A stretch of DNA of 64,000 nucleotides from Alistipes sp. (GTDB lineage: Bacteria; Bacteroidota; Bacteroidia; Bacteroidales; Rikenellaceae), in contig JAFZEX010000026.1 in assembly GCA_017560425.1 (NCBI GenBank), positions 1 through 64,000 of the forward strand. Direction: 5' to 3'. The position numbers were made by a program, and so were the translations under genes. Within the stretch, counting starts at the first letter, position 1. Every line of letters starts with the position of its first letter. A model generated the notes under the pieces. It searched no databases, was not told where the DNA came from, and saw nothing but the letters and a program-made list of their open reading frames with translations. Of the stretch, positions 1 through 9,368 are shown in pieces.

Positions 1-401
1 CAAGTCTTAGTACCGAGAAGGGTAGGACGCAAGTAGAGTGATGCGCCAGTCTCGTAAGGAGGAATGAAGTCAGCGTTGCGCTTAACACACTCAACGCAAC
101 CCTCTACGAACTGCTCAACAGTAGGAGCTGGCAAGCAAAGGCGGTTTGCTGAGTTGATCATACGCTTAGCGTTCTCGTCTGGACGGAACAAACGTACCTT
201 ACCATCAACGCCACGGAATGCCTTAAGACCCTCGAAGATCTCCAAACCGTAGTGCAAGCAAGCTGCTGACATGTGCATCTTGATGTACTCGTCATCAGTT
301 ACCTCCATCTGGCTCCACTGACCGTTAGCGTAGTGGTAGCGAACATTGAAAGCGGTCTTGTAGTAGGCAAAACCAAGCTCTCCCCATTTAATGTTTTCCA
401 T
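1..401 (-). CDS. ilvE: Branched-chain amino acid aminotransferase, N-terminal part (runs off the window)
   Basis: PLP-dependent class IV aminotransferase that interconverts Leu/Ile/Val and their 2-oxo acids in the cytoplasm. About 133 residues are visible, starting MENIKWGELGFAYY at an ATG at 399-401. The motif LHYGLEIFEGLKAFRG (residues 49-64) followed by VRLFRPDENAKRM is typical of IlvE proteins of this class. The catalytic lysine lies further downstream, outside the window. The 84 bases before metG hold nothing recognisable, and no clear -7 box was seen upstream of this start. Confidence 0.93.
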   Translation of the reverse strand, partial: MENIKWGELGFAYYKTAFNVRYHYANGQWSQMEVTDDEYIKMHMSAACLHYGLEIFEGLKAFRGVDGKVRLFRPDENAKRMINSANRLCLPAPTVEQFVEGCVECVKRNADFIPPYETGASLYLRPTLLGTKT

Positions 402-485
402 AGTAAATGTTAAAGTTTAAGTTGGTTGTTATTAACTATATTTTCTTTTGGTTATTATCTAACCATTTAATTATCAATCATTTGA

Positions 486-2528
486 CTATCCAATCATGGC
501 GCCAGCCATGGTCTTGTCCTCGGGCTGCACCAATACCAAGCGGCCCAAAGCGTCCTCAGCCATGAGGATCATGCCTCGTGACTCGATGCCCTTGATCTCA
601 CGTGGTGCGAGGTTGGCCAAAACAAGCACCTGACGGCCTACGAGCTGCTCAGGAGTGTAGTACTCGGCGATGCCCGATACGATGGTGCGCTTGTCGATAC
701 CTGTGTCGATAGAGAGCTTAAGGAGCTTCTTGGTCTTAGCCACCTTCTCGGCTGCAAGGATTGTCGATACACGGATATCCATCTTCTGGAAGTCGTCGAA
801 GGTAACCTCAGCCTTCTGCTCTGTCACATTCTGCGCTGCCTCAGCCTCGAGGATTGCCTTGCGTGCTGCCTCAAGCTTGTCGAGCTGTGCCTGGATAACG
901 TCGTCCTCGATCTTCTCGAAGAGGAGCTGCGCCTCGCCAATGGTGTGGCCCGCAGCGATAAGCTCCATTGAGCCCATCTGCTCCCAGCTAAACTTCTCCA
1001 CAGCGAGCATGTTGAGCATCTTCTCGGCAGAGAATGGCATGAATGGCTCGATGGCGATAGCTGTGTTGGCAGTAATCTGAAGGGCGATGTTAAGGATTGT
1101 CTTAACACGTTCAGGGTCGGTCTTAATAAGCTTCCATGGCTCGGTGTCGGCAAGATACTTATTACCGATACGTGCGAAGTTCATGGCATCCTTCAACGCC
1201 TCACGGAAGTGGTAGTGCTCGATGTTGCGCTCCAACGATGCCTTGATCTTCTGCATCTCCTCGATAGTAGCCTCGTCGTAGTCGGTAAGCTCGCCACGCT
1301 CAGGCACGATGCCCTCGTAGTACTTCTTGGTGAGCACCAACGCACGGTTTACGAAGTTACCCAACACGGCAACAAGCTCCGAGTTGTTGCGTGCCTGGAA
1401 ATCCTTCCATGTGAAGTCGTTATCCTTGGTCTCAGGGGCGTTGGCGCACAACACGTAGCGCAACACATCCTCCTTGCCTGGGAACTCGTCGAGGTACTCG
1501 TGGAGCCATACAGCCCAGTTACGTGATGTAGAGATCTTGTCGCCCTCGAGGTTTAGGAACTCGTTAGCGGGAACATTCTCTGGGAGGATATAGTCGCCAT
1601 GTGCCTTGAGCATTGCAGGGAACACGATGCAGTGGAATACGATGTTGTCCTTACCGATGAAGTGTACCATCTTGGTGTCCTCGCTCTTCCAGTATTTCTC
1701 CCAATCAGGTGTAAGGTCCTTAGTAGCAGAGATATAGCCGATAGGTGCGTCAAACCATACGTACAACACCTTGCCGTCAGCACCCTCCACAGGCACAGGA
1801 ATACCCCAGTCGAGGTCACGGCTCACGGCACGTGGCTGCAAGCCAAGGTCGAGCCAGCTCTTGCACTGACCATATACGTTCGACTTCCACTCCTTGTGAC
1901 CCTCCAAGATCCACTCACGAAGGAAGCCCTCATACTTGTCCAAAGGCAAGTACCAGTGCTTTGTCTCACGCTTCACAATGTTGCCACCTGAGAGCGCACT
2001 ACGTGGGTTGATAAGCTCGTCGGGCGAGAGTGTCGAGCCGCACTTCTCGCACTGGTCGCCATATGCCTTCTCGTTCTGGCAGCGTGGACATGTGCCCACG
2101 ATATAGCGGTCAGCGAGGAACTGCTGTGCCTCCTCGTCGAAGAACTGCATAGATGTCTGCTCGATAAACTTACCCTCGTCGTATAGCTTGCGGAAGTAGT
2201 CCGATGCTGTCACACGGTGTGTTGGTGACGATGTGCGTGAGTAGATGTCGAACGACATGCCGAGGCGGCGGAACGACTTCTCGATAATCTCGTGATAGCG
2301 ATCAACCACCTGCTGAGGGGTGATACCCTCCTTGCGAGCCTTGATAGTGATGGGCACGCCGTGCTCGTCGCTACCGCACACTGAAATCACGTCGTGGCCC
2401 TTTAGGCGAAGGTAACGTGTATAGATGTCTGAGGGCACATAAACGCCTGCGAGGTGGCCGATATGCACGGGACCGTTGGCGTAAGGGAGTGCCGATGTAA
2501 TAAGATAACGCTTATACTCTTTGCTCAT
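486..2528 (-). CDS. metG: Methionyl-tRNA synthetase with C-terminal tRNA-binding domain
   Basis: Charges tRNA-Met, including the initiator, with methionine in the cytoplasm. The 680-residue protein has the class I signature HIGH (residues 22-25), a zinc knuckle of CPRC and CEKC pairs near residues 145-165, and a KMSKS-type loop reading KISTS near residue 333. An anticodon-binding helical domain and a C-terminal EMAPII/OB-fold domain ([12 protein letters not shown] onward, about 575-680) follow; that domain usually mediates dimerisation and tRNA affinity. I chose the ATG giving [19 protein letters not shown], because a longer reading needs a GTG three codons upstream and adds only MIK. A TACCTTTG box lies about 70 nt upstream on the minus strand. 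Confidence 0.97.
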   Translation of the reverse strand: MSKEYKRYLITSALPYANGPVHIGHLAGVYVPSDIYTRYLRLKGHDVISVCGSDEHGVPITIKARKEGITPQQVVDRYHEIIEKSFRRLGMSFDIYSRTSSPTHRVTASDYFRKLYDEGKFIEQTSMQFFDEEAQQFLADRYIVGTCPRCQNEKAYGDQCEKCGSTLSPDELINPRSALSGGNIVKRETKHWYLPLDKYEGFLREWILEGHKEWKSNVYGQCKSWLDLGLQPRAVSRDLDWGIPVPVEGADGKVLYVWFDAPIGYISATKDLTPDWEKYWKSEDTKMVHFIGKDNIVFHCIVFPAMLKAHGDYILPENVPANEFLNLEGDKISTSRNWAVWLHEYLDEFPGKEDVLRYVLCANAPETKDNDFTWKDFQARNNSELVAVLGNFVNRALVLTKKYYEGIVPERGELTDYDEATIEEMQKIKASLERNIEHYHFREALKDAMNFARIGNKYLADTEPWKLIKTDPERVKTILNIALQITANTAIAIEPFMPFSAEKMLNMLAVEKFSWEQMGSMELIAAGHTIGEAQLLFEKIEDDVIQAQLDKLEAARKAILEAEAAQNVTEQKAEVTFDDFQKMDIRVSTILAAEKVAKTKKLLKLSIDTGIDKRTIVSGIAEYYTPEQLVGRQVLVLANLAPREIKGIESRGMILMAEDALGRLVLVQPEDKTMAGAMIG

Positions 2529-2600
2529 TTTTATCACTTAATTTGTTGATGCTACGGCAGTAAGCACACTACATGCTACGCCACAGCGCATAATATGGAA

Positions 2601-2608
2601 CAAAGGTA
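2601..2608 (-). promoter_or_regulatory. Putative -7 box of the metG promoter
   Basis: Minus strand reads TACCTTTG, an exact match to the Bacteroidetes TAnnTTTG -7 element. The predicted leader to metG is about 65 nt. No clear -33 element was seen at the expected spacing. Confidence 0.5.
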
Positions 2609-2691
2609 ATAAAAATTTTGTGAAAAGTGAAATCTTCGTGCTCCAAAAATATGAGTAAAAATCAATGCTCGCATCGCACGAAACTCCTCGC

Positions 2692-2738
2692 CAAAAAAAG
2701 ATGTGGGGTTGCCCAACACTTTTGTCGGGCAACCCCAC
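2692..2738 (-). terminator. Intrinsic terminator after the YD-repeat lipoprotein
   Basis: A perfect 12-bp stem (GTGGGGTTGCCC at 2703-2714 pairing with 2727-2738) with a 12-nt loop is followed on the minus strand by a run of seven T. It lies 36 nt past the stop codon of the lipoprotein gene and separates it from metG. Confidence 0.88.
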
Positions 2739-2773
2739 TAAGATTTAGGATGTTTAAGCCTGAGTTTTAGTGG

Positions 2774-3694
2774 CTATTTTCTGTATGTTATCTCGTATTG
2801 GGTCTCGCCCTGCCAATTGTCATAATCTACCTCGATAACATTCCATCTCGAATCGTACTTGTAGTCGATTCTAAAATTGTTGTTGTCGTTGCTGCGATAA
2901 TAGGCGATAATCTTTCTGCCTTTGCTGTCATATGTATAGGTCCATTTTCCTCTCGGGCAGAAATCGCTGTAGCTGGTGTCATCATGCTTAATCTTCTCGA
3001 TCATATGACCTTGGGCGTTATAGTTGTAGGAGTAGCGACAGAAATGCGAGCCATTCCAATATATTCTCTGCTCAGTAATTTTTCCATCGTAGTTGTATTT
3101 ATAGGTGTATCTCCATCGCTCCACATCACCACACTCTTCTATGACATTAGCCATCTCAATAAGTTGTCCCTCAGGGTTATAGCTATAGGTGGTTGGATAC
3201 TCCTTATATGTGCGACCCTTCTCATCACACCAATAACTAACGGTCTTATTGGTTTTAGTGTTGTGTTGGTAGATGTCTTTTGATTTATTATGTTCTACCT
3301 TCTCTAAGAGCCTTCCGTCGTCGTCATACTTGTAGATTGTCACAGATTGGCCACTCTCTATTTTACTTACATTGCCAACCTCGTTGAAATGGTAGATTGC
3401 CTCGGTTGAGTGATTCTTTTTTACTACTACCTTTTCAACATCGCCATATAGCGGATGTAGGGTTGTTAGCGAGTGGTCGTCATCAAGAAAGGTGTCGTAT
3501 TCGCTGTTCCAACCAATACGCTTTAACTCGATAGGCTTTTGCTTAGGCTCTTCGATTGTAATGAGTTTTTTTGTGGGTTGTTCAGCCGGTTGTGTGGCTG
3601 GTGTAGGCTCGCTCTTTGTAGCCTCGGGTTTCGCTGTGTTTGTGCAGCTTGCTACAAGCGTAGCCACAGCCAAAAGCAAAAATAGTCGTTTCAT
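2774..3694 (-). CDS. YD-repeat lipoprotein (paralogue of the genes at 26.9 and 28.1 kb)
   Basis: 306 residues with a lipoprotein signal (MKRLFLLLAVATLVASC, lipid Cys at 17) and a Thr/Pro/Lys/Glu-rich linker. The remainder is about seven tandem repeats of roughly 20 residues with the pattern Y-x-Y-(D/N)-x-x-G-(K/R/H)-hydrophobic, such as YKYDDDGRLLEKVEH and YNYNAQGHMIEKI. These resemble YD/RHS repeats, which form beta strands, but the protein is far too short for an RHS toxin and has no toxin tip. It shares the LYGDV segment near the start of the repeats and a closing I-x-YRK with two proteins at 26.9-29.2 kb. Function is unknown; a cell-envelope location is inferred from the lipobox. It is monocistronic, with its own promoter and terminator. 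Confidence 0.85.
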   Translation of the reverse strand: MKRLFLLLAVATLVASCTNTAKPEATKSEPTPATQPAEQPTKKLITIEEPKQKPIELKRIGWNSEYDTFLDDDHSLTTLHPLYGDVEKVVVKKNHSTEAIYHFNEVGNVSKIESGQSVTIYKYDDDGRLLEKVEHNKSKDIYQHNTKTNKTVSYWCDEKGRTYKEYPTTYSYNPEGQLIEMANVIEECGDVERWRYTYKYNYDGKITEQRIYWNGSHFCRYSYNYNAQGHMIEKIKHDDTSYSDFCPRGKWTYTYDSKGRKIIAYYRSNDNNNFRIDYKYDSRWNVIEVDYDNWQGETQYEITYRK

Positions 3695-3730
3695 ATTAGG
3701 ATTAGTTTTAATTTTTCCTCGACATATTAG

Positions 3731-3799
3731 TAGAGAGTAATTAGTAATGTGCCATGACTCATTGCTAATTTCGCATTACTCACTCTCTATGCAAAGTTA
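3731..3799 (-). promoter_or_regulatory. -7 box and structured 5' leader of the YD-repeat lipoprotein
   Basis: Minus-strand TAACTTTG (3792-3799) fits the TAnnTTTG box. The predicted transcript start is followed at once by a two-part inverted repeat: a 7-bp outer pair (AGAGAGT) and an 11-bp inner pair (AATTAGTAATG against AATTAGCAATG, one wobble). The leader to the ATG is about 90 nt. Confidence 0.45.
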
Positions 3800-3841
3800 G
3801 CAAAACTTTTTTGAAAATCGCTAAAAAATATCGCTTCGGAA

Positions 3842-3873
3842 ATTGCTCGTTGGCGGGGGAAATAGTATCTTTG
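3842..3873 (+). promoter_or_regulatory. Promoter of the uvrD-nth operon
   Basis: ATTG at 3842-3845, a 20-nt spacer and TATCTTTG at 3866-3873 match the Bacteroidetes -33/-7 promoter. It lies inside the upstream extension of the open frame, which supports starting the helicase at 3894 with a leader of only about 15 nt. Confidence 0.75.
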
Positions 3874-3893
3874 CAACTCAAAGAAGATATACG

Positions 3894-6296
3894 ATGCACG
3901 AAGATATTTTACAAGGACTAAACCCCGCACAGCGTGAGGCTGTGGTTAATTTCGACGGGCCCTCGCTAATCATTGCGGGTGCCGGCTCGGGTAAGACACG
4001 TGTGCTCACAACACGTATTGCATATATGCTTGCTAACGGCGTGAAGCCCAGCTCGATACTCGCCCTGACGTTTACCAACAAGGCGGCACGTGAGATGCGT
4101 GAGCGTATCGAGAAGATGGTGGGCCCCGAGGCTCGCTTCATACGCATGGGAACGTTCCACTCGGTATTCTGCCGAATACTGCGTGAGAATGCCGACAGGA
4201 TAGGCTTTCCCCAAAGCTACACCATCTACGAGCCCAGCGACGTGAAGAACCTTATCAAGAGCATCATCAAGGATAAGAACCTCTCGGACGAAAGGTACAA
4301 GCCGCAGAACGTGGCGGCACGCATATCTATGGCTAAAAACTGCCTTATCACGCCGGGAGCCTACGTGGCTAACGCCTCGCTTGTTGCCGAGGATCGTGAG
4401 GCTAAGATGCCTGAGATAGCCGACATATATAACGAGTACTGCATACGCTGCAAGCGCAACGGAGCGATGGACTTCGATGATTTGCTGTTGCAGACCAACA
4501 TCTTGCTGCGTGATGCTCCCGATGTGTTGGAGAGATACCAGGATCAGTTTAAGTATGTGCTTGTCGATGAGTATCAGGATACCAACATGGCGCAGTATAT
4601 CATCGTGCGCCGATTGGCGTTGAAGCACTCCAACGTATGTGTTGTGGGCGACGATGCGCAGAGTATCTACGCCTTTCGTGGTGCTAAGATCGAGAATATC
4701 CTCTCGTTCCAGCGTGACTACCCAACAACCAAGGTCTACAAACTCGAGCAGAACTACCGCTCGACGCAGACCATCGTAGATGCTGCCAACTCGCTTATTG
4801 CGCACAACTCACGCCGTCTTGAGAAGCGCTGTTTCTCGGCTGCCGAAGAGGGCGAGAAGATTAAGGTGGTGCGTGTGTTGGAGGACAACTACGAGCCGGT
4901 AGAGGTGGCTATGGACATCAAGGATAGGGCACGTGAGGGCGCCGAGTGGCGTGACTTCGCAATCCTCTATCGCACCAATAAGCAGCACGGTCTGTTCGAG
5001 GCGGCACTCACCCGCCGAGGTATTCCCTATCGAGTGTATAAGGGCATGTCGCTCTTGGAGCATAAGGACGTGCGCAATATGTTGGCATACATAAGCCTTA
5101 TTATCAATCCCAATGATAATGAGGCATTTAAGCGTATTGTGAACTATCCTGCCCGAGGCATTGGCGACACTACAATAGCACGCATCGAGGAGATTGCTCG
5201 TCAGAAGAACTTGTCGATGTGGCATGCTGTGAGCGAGCTTATGCAGTCGCCGGTGTTGGACCAGGTCGAGAAGGTCGTGGTGCGCAAGGTGGGCGACTTT
5301 ATGCGCATGATCTCGGAGCTTGCTGCTATGCGCACGACGATGGGTGTCTGCGACTTCGGCAAGGAGATTATGGCACGCTCGGGAATACTCCACATGCTCG
5401 AGGCAGAGAAGAAGCCCGAGAACGATACCTCGAAAGATTATCTCGACCAGCTACTATCGATGATGAGCTCCTACGAGGAGGAGTGCGCCAAGGATGTGGA
5501 CGAGGGTCTGCGTGATGCCGACTTCGAGCCAACCATCGACGAGTGGATGCAGAACATCATGTTGCAGACCGACCAAGACCAGGACGAGGACGACAACCGT
5601 GTCACGCTGATGACCGTACACTCGGCAAAGGGCTTGGAGTACGACTATGTATATATTGTAGGCATGGAGGAGGGCTTGTTCCCCTCGAGCCGCTCGGCAG
5701 AGTCGCTCGCCGACCTTGAGGAGGAGCGCCGATTGATGTATGTGGCAATAACACGTGCTAAGCGTGCTGCCATGCTCTCGTATGCCGAGGTGCGTAGGGT
5801 GTGGGGCAAGACCGAGAATACGTCGCCCAGCCGCTTCTTGCGTGAGATTAGCGAGGAGTATCTCGATGCTAACTTCAAGCTATCGGAGCTTCGTGGCAGA
5901 AGCCGTTGGGAGCGTGTCGATGATGACGACGACGACGACAATCCACGCCTTCGCCAGCCACAGCAGCGCTACGACACACGTCGTGGCGAGGTGCCTGTGC
6001 GTCGTGTCATGCCTCAGCAGCCACAGCGCCCACGAGCAGACATCATCGCCACGCCAAAGCCTCTCGACCCCGCACGTGCCGGCATGCGCTCGGTGGGTGT
6101 GCGCAGCGAGGCACAATCTTCGTCGGCTGATGGCTGCCCCTACTGCATATCGGAGCGTGTTGAGCACCCTAAGTTTGGAGCAGGCACCGTGGAGCGCATC
6201 GAGGCGTTGGCTACCGACCATAAGGTGGTGGTTAATTTCGATGAGTATGGCTCAAAAACACTGCTTGCTAAGTTTGCGAAACTCAGAAAATTATAA
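3894..6296 (+). CDS. uvrD: UvrD/PcrA-family superfamily 1 DNA helicase
   Basis: ATP-dependent 3'-5' DNA helicase for repair and for clearing replication blocks. The 800-residue protein has the SF1A motifs in order: the Q-type motif LNPAQREAV, Walker A AGAGSGKT (about residue 30), TFTNKAAREM, the DEYQDTN box, GDDAQSIYAFRGA, LEQNYRST, and late motifs VTLMTVHSAKGLEY and RRLMYVAITRA. The C-terminus has an acidic run of Asp followed by a basic, Gln/Arg-rich linker and a Tudor-like tail (VEHPKFGAGTVERIE) as in PcrA. The frame is open to 3843, but a promoter lies inside that extension, so I used the ATG at 3894 (MHEDILQGLNPAQ). First gene of a four-gene run. Confidence 0.95.
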   Translation: MHEDILQGLNPAQREAVVNFDGPSLIIAGAGSGKTRVLTTRIAYMLANGVKPSSILALTFTNKAAREMRERIEKMVGPEARFIRMGTFHSVFCRILRENADRIGFPQSYTIYEPSDVKNLIKSIIKDKNLSDERYKPQNVAARISMAKNCLITPGAYVANASLVAEDREAKMPEIADIYNEYCIRCKRNGAMDFDDLLLQTNILLRDAPDVLERYQDQFKYVLVDEYQDTNMAQYIIVRRLALKHSNVCVVGDDAQSIYAFRGAKIENILSFQRDYPTTKVYKLEQNYRSTQTIVDAANSLIAHNSRRLEKRCFSAAEEGEKIKVVRVLEDNYEPVEVAMDIKDRAREGAEWRDFAILYRTNKQHGLFEAALTRRGIPYRVYKGMSLLEHKDVRNMLAYISLIINPNDNEAFKRIVNYPARGIGDTTIARIEEIARQKNLSMWHAVSELMQSPVLDQVEKVVVRKVGDFMRMISELAAMRTTMGVCDFGKEIMARSGILHMLEAEKKPENDTSKDYLDQLLSMMSSYEEECAKDVDEGLRDADFEPTIDEWMQNIMLQTDQDQDEDDNRVTLMTVHSAKGLEYDYVYIVGMEEGLFPSSRSAESLADLEEERRLMYVAITRAKRAAMLSYAEVRRVWGKTENTSPSRFLREISEEYLDANFKLSELRGRSRWERVDDDDDDDNPRLRQPQQRYDTRRGEVPVRRVMPQQPQRPRADIIATPKPLDPARAGMRSVGVRSEAQSSSADGCPYCISERVEHPKFGAGTVERIEALATDHKVVVNFDEYGSKTLLAKFAKLRKL

Positions 6297-6298
6297 CT

Positions 6299-7234
6299 AT
6301 GCACGAAGTAAAGCTATCGGTGGTGATGACCACCTACAACCACGAACGATATATTGCCGAGGCTATCGAGAGTGTGCTTCGACAGCAGACCTCGTTTGGA
6401 GTGGAGATTGTCGTGGGCGAGGATTGTAGCACCGATAGAACGCTCAACATAGTGCAGAGCTATGCCCAGATGTATCCCGAGGCGATACGCATCGTTCGCT
6501 CCGAGGAGAATGTGGGCTGGCGAAAGAACTATCGTCGCACAATCGAGGCGGCACGTGGCGAGTATATCGCCCTGCTCGATGGCGACGACTACTTCACCCA
6601 CCGCAAGAAGCTGCAAATGCAGGTAGACCTCTTAGACCAAAACCCCGATGTGGGAATGTGCTATGGCCGCTCCGAGCGTAAGGACGAGTGTGGTGGTGTG
6701 AGCATCTATCCCGAGAGCGAGGATATGCCCACGACGTTTGATGCAATGCTCAGGCGCAACCCCGCCGAGAACTGCACCGTGGTAGCCCGCAAGGCGCTTG
6801 TCATGCAGTATTATGCGGAGATAGACCCCGAGAGCCACCCCGAGTGGGTGACCGACGACCTGCCTATGTGGCTATGGTTTGCTGCAAAGAGCAAGTATAT
6901 AGGCATCGACTGCCCGATGTCGGTACACCGAGTGCTTACGTATAGCGTGAGCCACAACCCCGACTATCGCAAAAAAATTGCCTTTGTGGACTCACTCTCA
7001 GATATAAGTATATGGTATGACGAGCGATATAACGCATCTAAGCTACGTGACGAGTTGCTCCTTTCGAAGCACAACACAGCGCTATGGGTGTTGTCCTATA
7101 ATGGCTCTATTGTGGAGTACATAAAGCGCTGGCATAGAGATGTTAAGCAGCATCGTCCATTGATAAAGAATATCGCTTCGTACGGACTCTTCGCCAAGAA
7201 GATATTTTGGCGTATGTGGCACAAAACGAAATAG
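6299..7234 (+). CDS. Family 2 glycosyltransferase
   Basis: 311-residue GT-A fold enzyme, predicted to move a sugar from a nucleotide-sugar to a surface glycan. The N-terminus has the GT2 start SVVMTTYNHERYIAEAIESV, then VVGEDCSTDRT and the metal-binding DGDDYF motif near residue 100; the last 120 residues are not recognisable. No membrane segment is evident. It begins 2 nt after the helicase stop and ends 6 nt before nth, so it is probably co-transcribed with repair genes although no functional link is apparent. Acceptor and donor cannot be told from sequence. Confidence 0.88.
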   Translation: MHEVKLSVVMTTYNHERYIAEAIESVLRQQTSFGVEIVVGEDCSTDRTLNIVQSYAQMYPEAIRIVRSEENVGWRKNYRRTIEAARGEYIALLDGDDYFTHRKKLQMQVDLLDQNPDVGMCYGRSERKDECGGVSIYPESEDMPTTFDAMLRRNPAENCTVVARKALVMQYYAEIDPESHPEWVTDDLPMWLWFAAKSKYIGIDCPMSVHRVLTYSVSHNPDYRKKIAFVDSLSDISIWYDERYNASKLRDELLLSKHNTALWVLSYNGSIVEYIKRWHRDVKQHRPLIKNIASYGLFAKKIFWRMWHKTK

Positions 7235-7240
7235 TCTATT

Positions 7241-7882
7241 ATGAGGGTTAAGCAGAGATACGACTACGTCATTGATTATTTTTCTAAGGCTATGCCCACT
7301 GCCGAGAGCGAGCTAAACTATGGCAACGCCTTCGAGCTGTTGGTGGCTGTGGTGCTCTCGGCGCAGTGCACCGATAAGCGTGTGAACCTCACCACGCCAG
7401 CCCTATTTGCCAAGTACCCCACCCCAGAGGCTATGTCGAAGGCCTCGGCAGAGGAGATCTACGAACTTATAAAGAGCATATCATATCCCAACAACAAAGC
7501 GAAACACCTTGCCCAGCTATCACGCCAGATTGTCGAGAGGTTTGGTGGCGAGGTGCCTACCGACCCCGACGACCTACAGTCGTTGCAGGGCGTGGGTCGC
7601 AAGACGGCAAATGTTGTGGGCGCTGTGCTGTGGGGCAGAGAGGTGATGCCTGTCGATACCCATGTCTTCCGTGTTGCAGCACGCATAGGACTCAGTCGCA
7701 ATGCCAAGACCCCCTTGGCAACAGAGCGACAGTTGGAGAAGGGTTTCCCAAGCCACCTGCTACCTATTGCCCACCATTGGCTAATACTTCATGGCAGATA
7801 CGTATGCTTGGCACGCAAACCCAAGTGTAGTGAGTGTGGCATCACGGCTGTGTGTAAATACTTTAACGATAACGCATTATGA
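7241..7882 (+). CDS. nth: Endonuclease III (DNA glycosylase/AP lyase)
   Basis: Base-excision repair enzyme that removes oxidised pyrimidines and cleaves at abasic sites. The 213 residues match the usual length. Visible are the helix-hairpin-helix LQGVGRKTANVV with its catalytic Lys, the catalytic Asp in MPVDTHVFRVAARIG, and the C-terminal [4Fe-4S] loop C-x6-C-x2-C-x5-C (CLARKPKC, SEC, GITAVC). Its stop overlaps the start of the following protease gene. Confidence 0.96.
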   Translation: MRVKQRYDYVIDYFSKAMPTAESELNYGNAFELLVAVVLSAQCTDKRVNLTTPALFAKYPTPEAMSKASAEEIYELIKSISYPNNKAKHLAQLSRQIVERFGGEVPTDPDDLQSLQGVGRKTANVVGAVLWGREVMPVDTHVFRVAARIGLSRNAKTPLATERQLEKGFPSHLLPIAHHWLILHGRYVCLARKPKCSECGITAVCKYFNDNAL

Positions 7883-9294
7883 TGAAACGAGCGCTATATA
7901 TTCTCACGTTATTGATCGTAGCTTGTACTCAGCCAGGCTATCCCGATGTTGATAATCCTCAGCAGGGTGGCTCGGCAGATGACCGCAAGATTATCGACTA
8001 TATCGACCAGCGCCTAAGCCAGGAGTACTATTGGCTGGACGAGGTGGTGGAGAAGAGTGGTAGGTTTAACCGCAATCTTAAGTGGGAGAATTACCTCGAC
8101 TCGTCGTTGGCAATGCTCACGACAAACACCGACGACGGATATATCAACAGCAAGGGTCAGCGTGTATTCTACTCCTATATCCGCAAGGCAGCCTCCTCGA
8201 CACGTGCCACTGTGTCGGGCTTTGGCATAGGCCTGCACTACACCATCGCCGTTATCGACCCCGAAAATAAGCACTACGGATTTGTTGTTGAGAAGGTATA
8301 TCCCGACTCGCCAGCCGAGAGGGCGGGAGTGCTGCGTGGCGACGTGATTACGATGATTGGCAACTCGTATATCAACCCCGATAACTACGCCACACGCTTT
8401 ACCTCTATCGAGAACAATACCGCCTCACGCCTCGAGCTTAAGCTACGTCGTCAGTCGGAGGATGTGACACTCGATATCGAGCTTACGAAAGCCCCATATT
8501 CCGAAACGCCTGTGGTGCATCACGAGGTTATAGAGGTTGATAATCAGAAGATTGGCTACTTGGTATACACCAGCTTTGTTGGCGAGTACGACGAGGAGTT
8601 GCTCAATGCCATTCGTGAGCTTAAGGCCGAGGGCGCTACCGACCTTGTGCTCGACCTAAGGTGCAATAGCGGTGGTTCGGTGCTCTCGGCAGTGAAGCTC
8701 AGCTCGGCACTTGTGCCCGTGGAGTATGAGGGCGAGGTGCTCTGCCACTTGGAGCGCAATAAGAGTAACGCTGTGGTCACTAAGCAAGCCGACTACCTAA
8801 TCGAGAATAGTGGTCAGATACTTAACCTCGAGCGCTTGTGCGTCATCTGTTCAGGATATACAGCATCGGCATCGGAGCTTGTCGTAATGGGTCTTCGTGG
8901 CTTGGACTTCCCCGTGATGCTTATTGGCTCCGTGACCGAGGGCAAGAATTGCGGCATGGACGTCACGACACGCACCATAGCGAACACCACGGTGGAGTTT
9001 GCACCCATCACCTTTATGTGCTTCAATGCTAAGGGCTACGGCGATTGGGGCGAGGGTATCGTGCCCGATGTAGACCTTACCACCGAGGAAAATGAGTATG
9101 GCGTGTGCGACAAGAACTACCCCCTTCCACGCACCACCTGGGGCGACTATCAGCACGATATAGCCCTTGCCACAGCCCTCGCCAAGCTCACAGGCAAGAG
9201 CCTCTCAGCCCCCGCAACACGCTCTTTAGGCACGGCTATCGAGGCATCTAACCTATCATTGCCCCGTGAGATTGAGGGAATAAGGGTCTATTAA
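7879..9294 (+). CDS. S41-family serine protease lipoprotein with PDZ domain
   Basis: 471 residues, likely a cell-envelope lipoprotein: MMKRALYILTLLIVAC gives a lipobox Cys at 16. An N-terminal helical region is followed by a PDZ-like domain (about 110-200; GFVVEKVYPDSPAERAGVL) and an S41 tail-specific protease domain with DLVLDLRCNSGGSVLSA and the nucleophile segment GYTASASELVV. Members cleave unstructured protein termini in the periplasm. The ATG overlaps the nth stop (ATGA); a second ATG directly follows and could be the true start. A bidirectional terminator lies 17 nt downstream. Confidence 0.88.
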   Translation: MMKRALYILTLLIVACTQPGYPDVDNPQQGGSADDRKIIDYIDQRLSQEYYWLDEVVEKSGRFNRNLKWENYLDSSLAMLTTNTDDGYINSKGQRVFYSYIRKAASSTRATVSGFGIGLHYTIAVIDPENKHYGFVVEKVYPDSPAERAGVLRGDVITMIGNSYINPDNYATRFTSIENNTASRLELKLRRQSEDVTLDIELTKAPYSETPVVHHEVIEVDNQKIGYLVYTSFVGEYDEELLNAIRELKAEGATDLVLDLRCNSGGSVLSAVKLSSALVPVEYEGEVLCHLERNKSNAVVTKQADYLIENSGQILNLERLCVICSGYTASASELVVMGLRGLDFPVMLIGSVTEGKNCGMDVTTRTIANTTVEFAPITFMCFNAKGYGDWGEGIVPDVDLTTEENEYGVCDKNYPLPRTTWGDYQHDIALATALAKLTGKSLSAPATRSLGTAIEASNLSLPREIEGIRVY

Positions 9295-9310
9295 TCCTAC
9301 CACATATAAT

Positions 9311-9347
9311 AAAATAGGCTGACTCAACAGTGGAGTCAGCCTATTTT
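9311..9347. terminator. Bidirectional terminator between the S41 protease and pepD
   Basis: A 12-bp perfect stem (ATAGGCTGACTC at 9314-9325, pairing with 9333-9344) is flanked by AAAA on the left and TTTT on the right, so it can serve both converging genes. Confidence 0.85.
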
Positions 9348-9368
9348 GTTGGTTATGAGTTATTTGCA

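Noticed and set aside
2529..2690. T-box or riboswitch upstream of metG
   Set aside because: The leader is only about 65 nt and shows no conserved T-box or SAM riboswitch features.
3966..4805. Minus-strand frame of 279 codons inside the helicase gene
   Set aside because: It mirrors a confident helicase gene, has no domain and no promoter or ribosome-binding context; a product of base composition.
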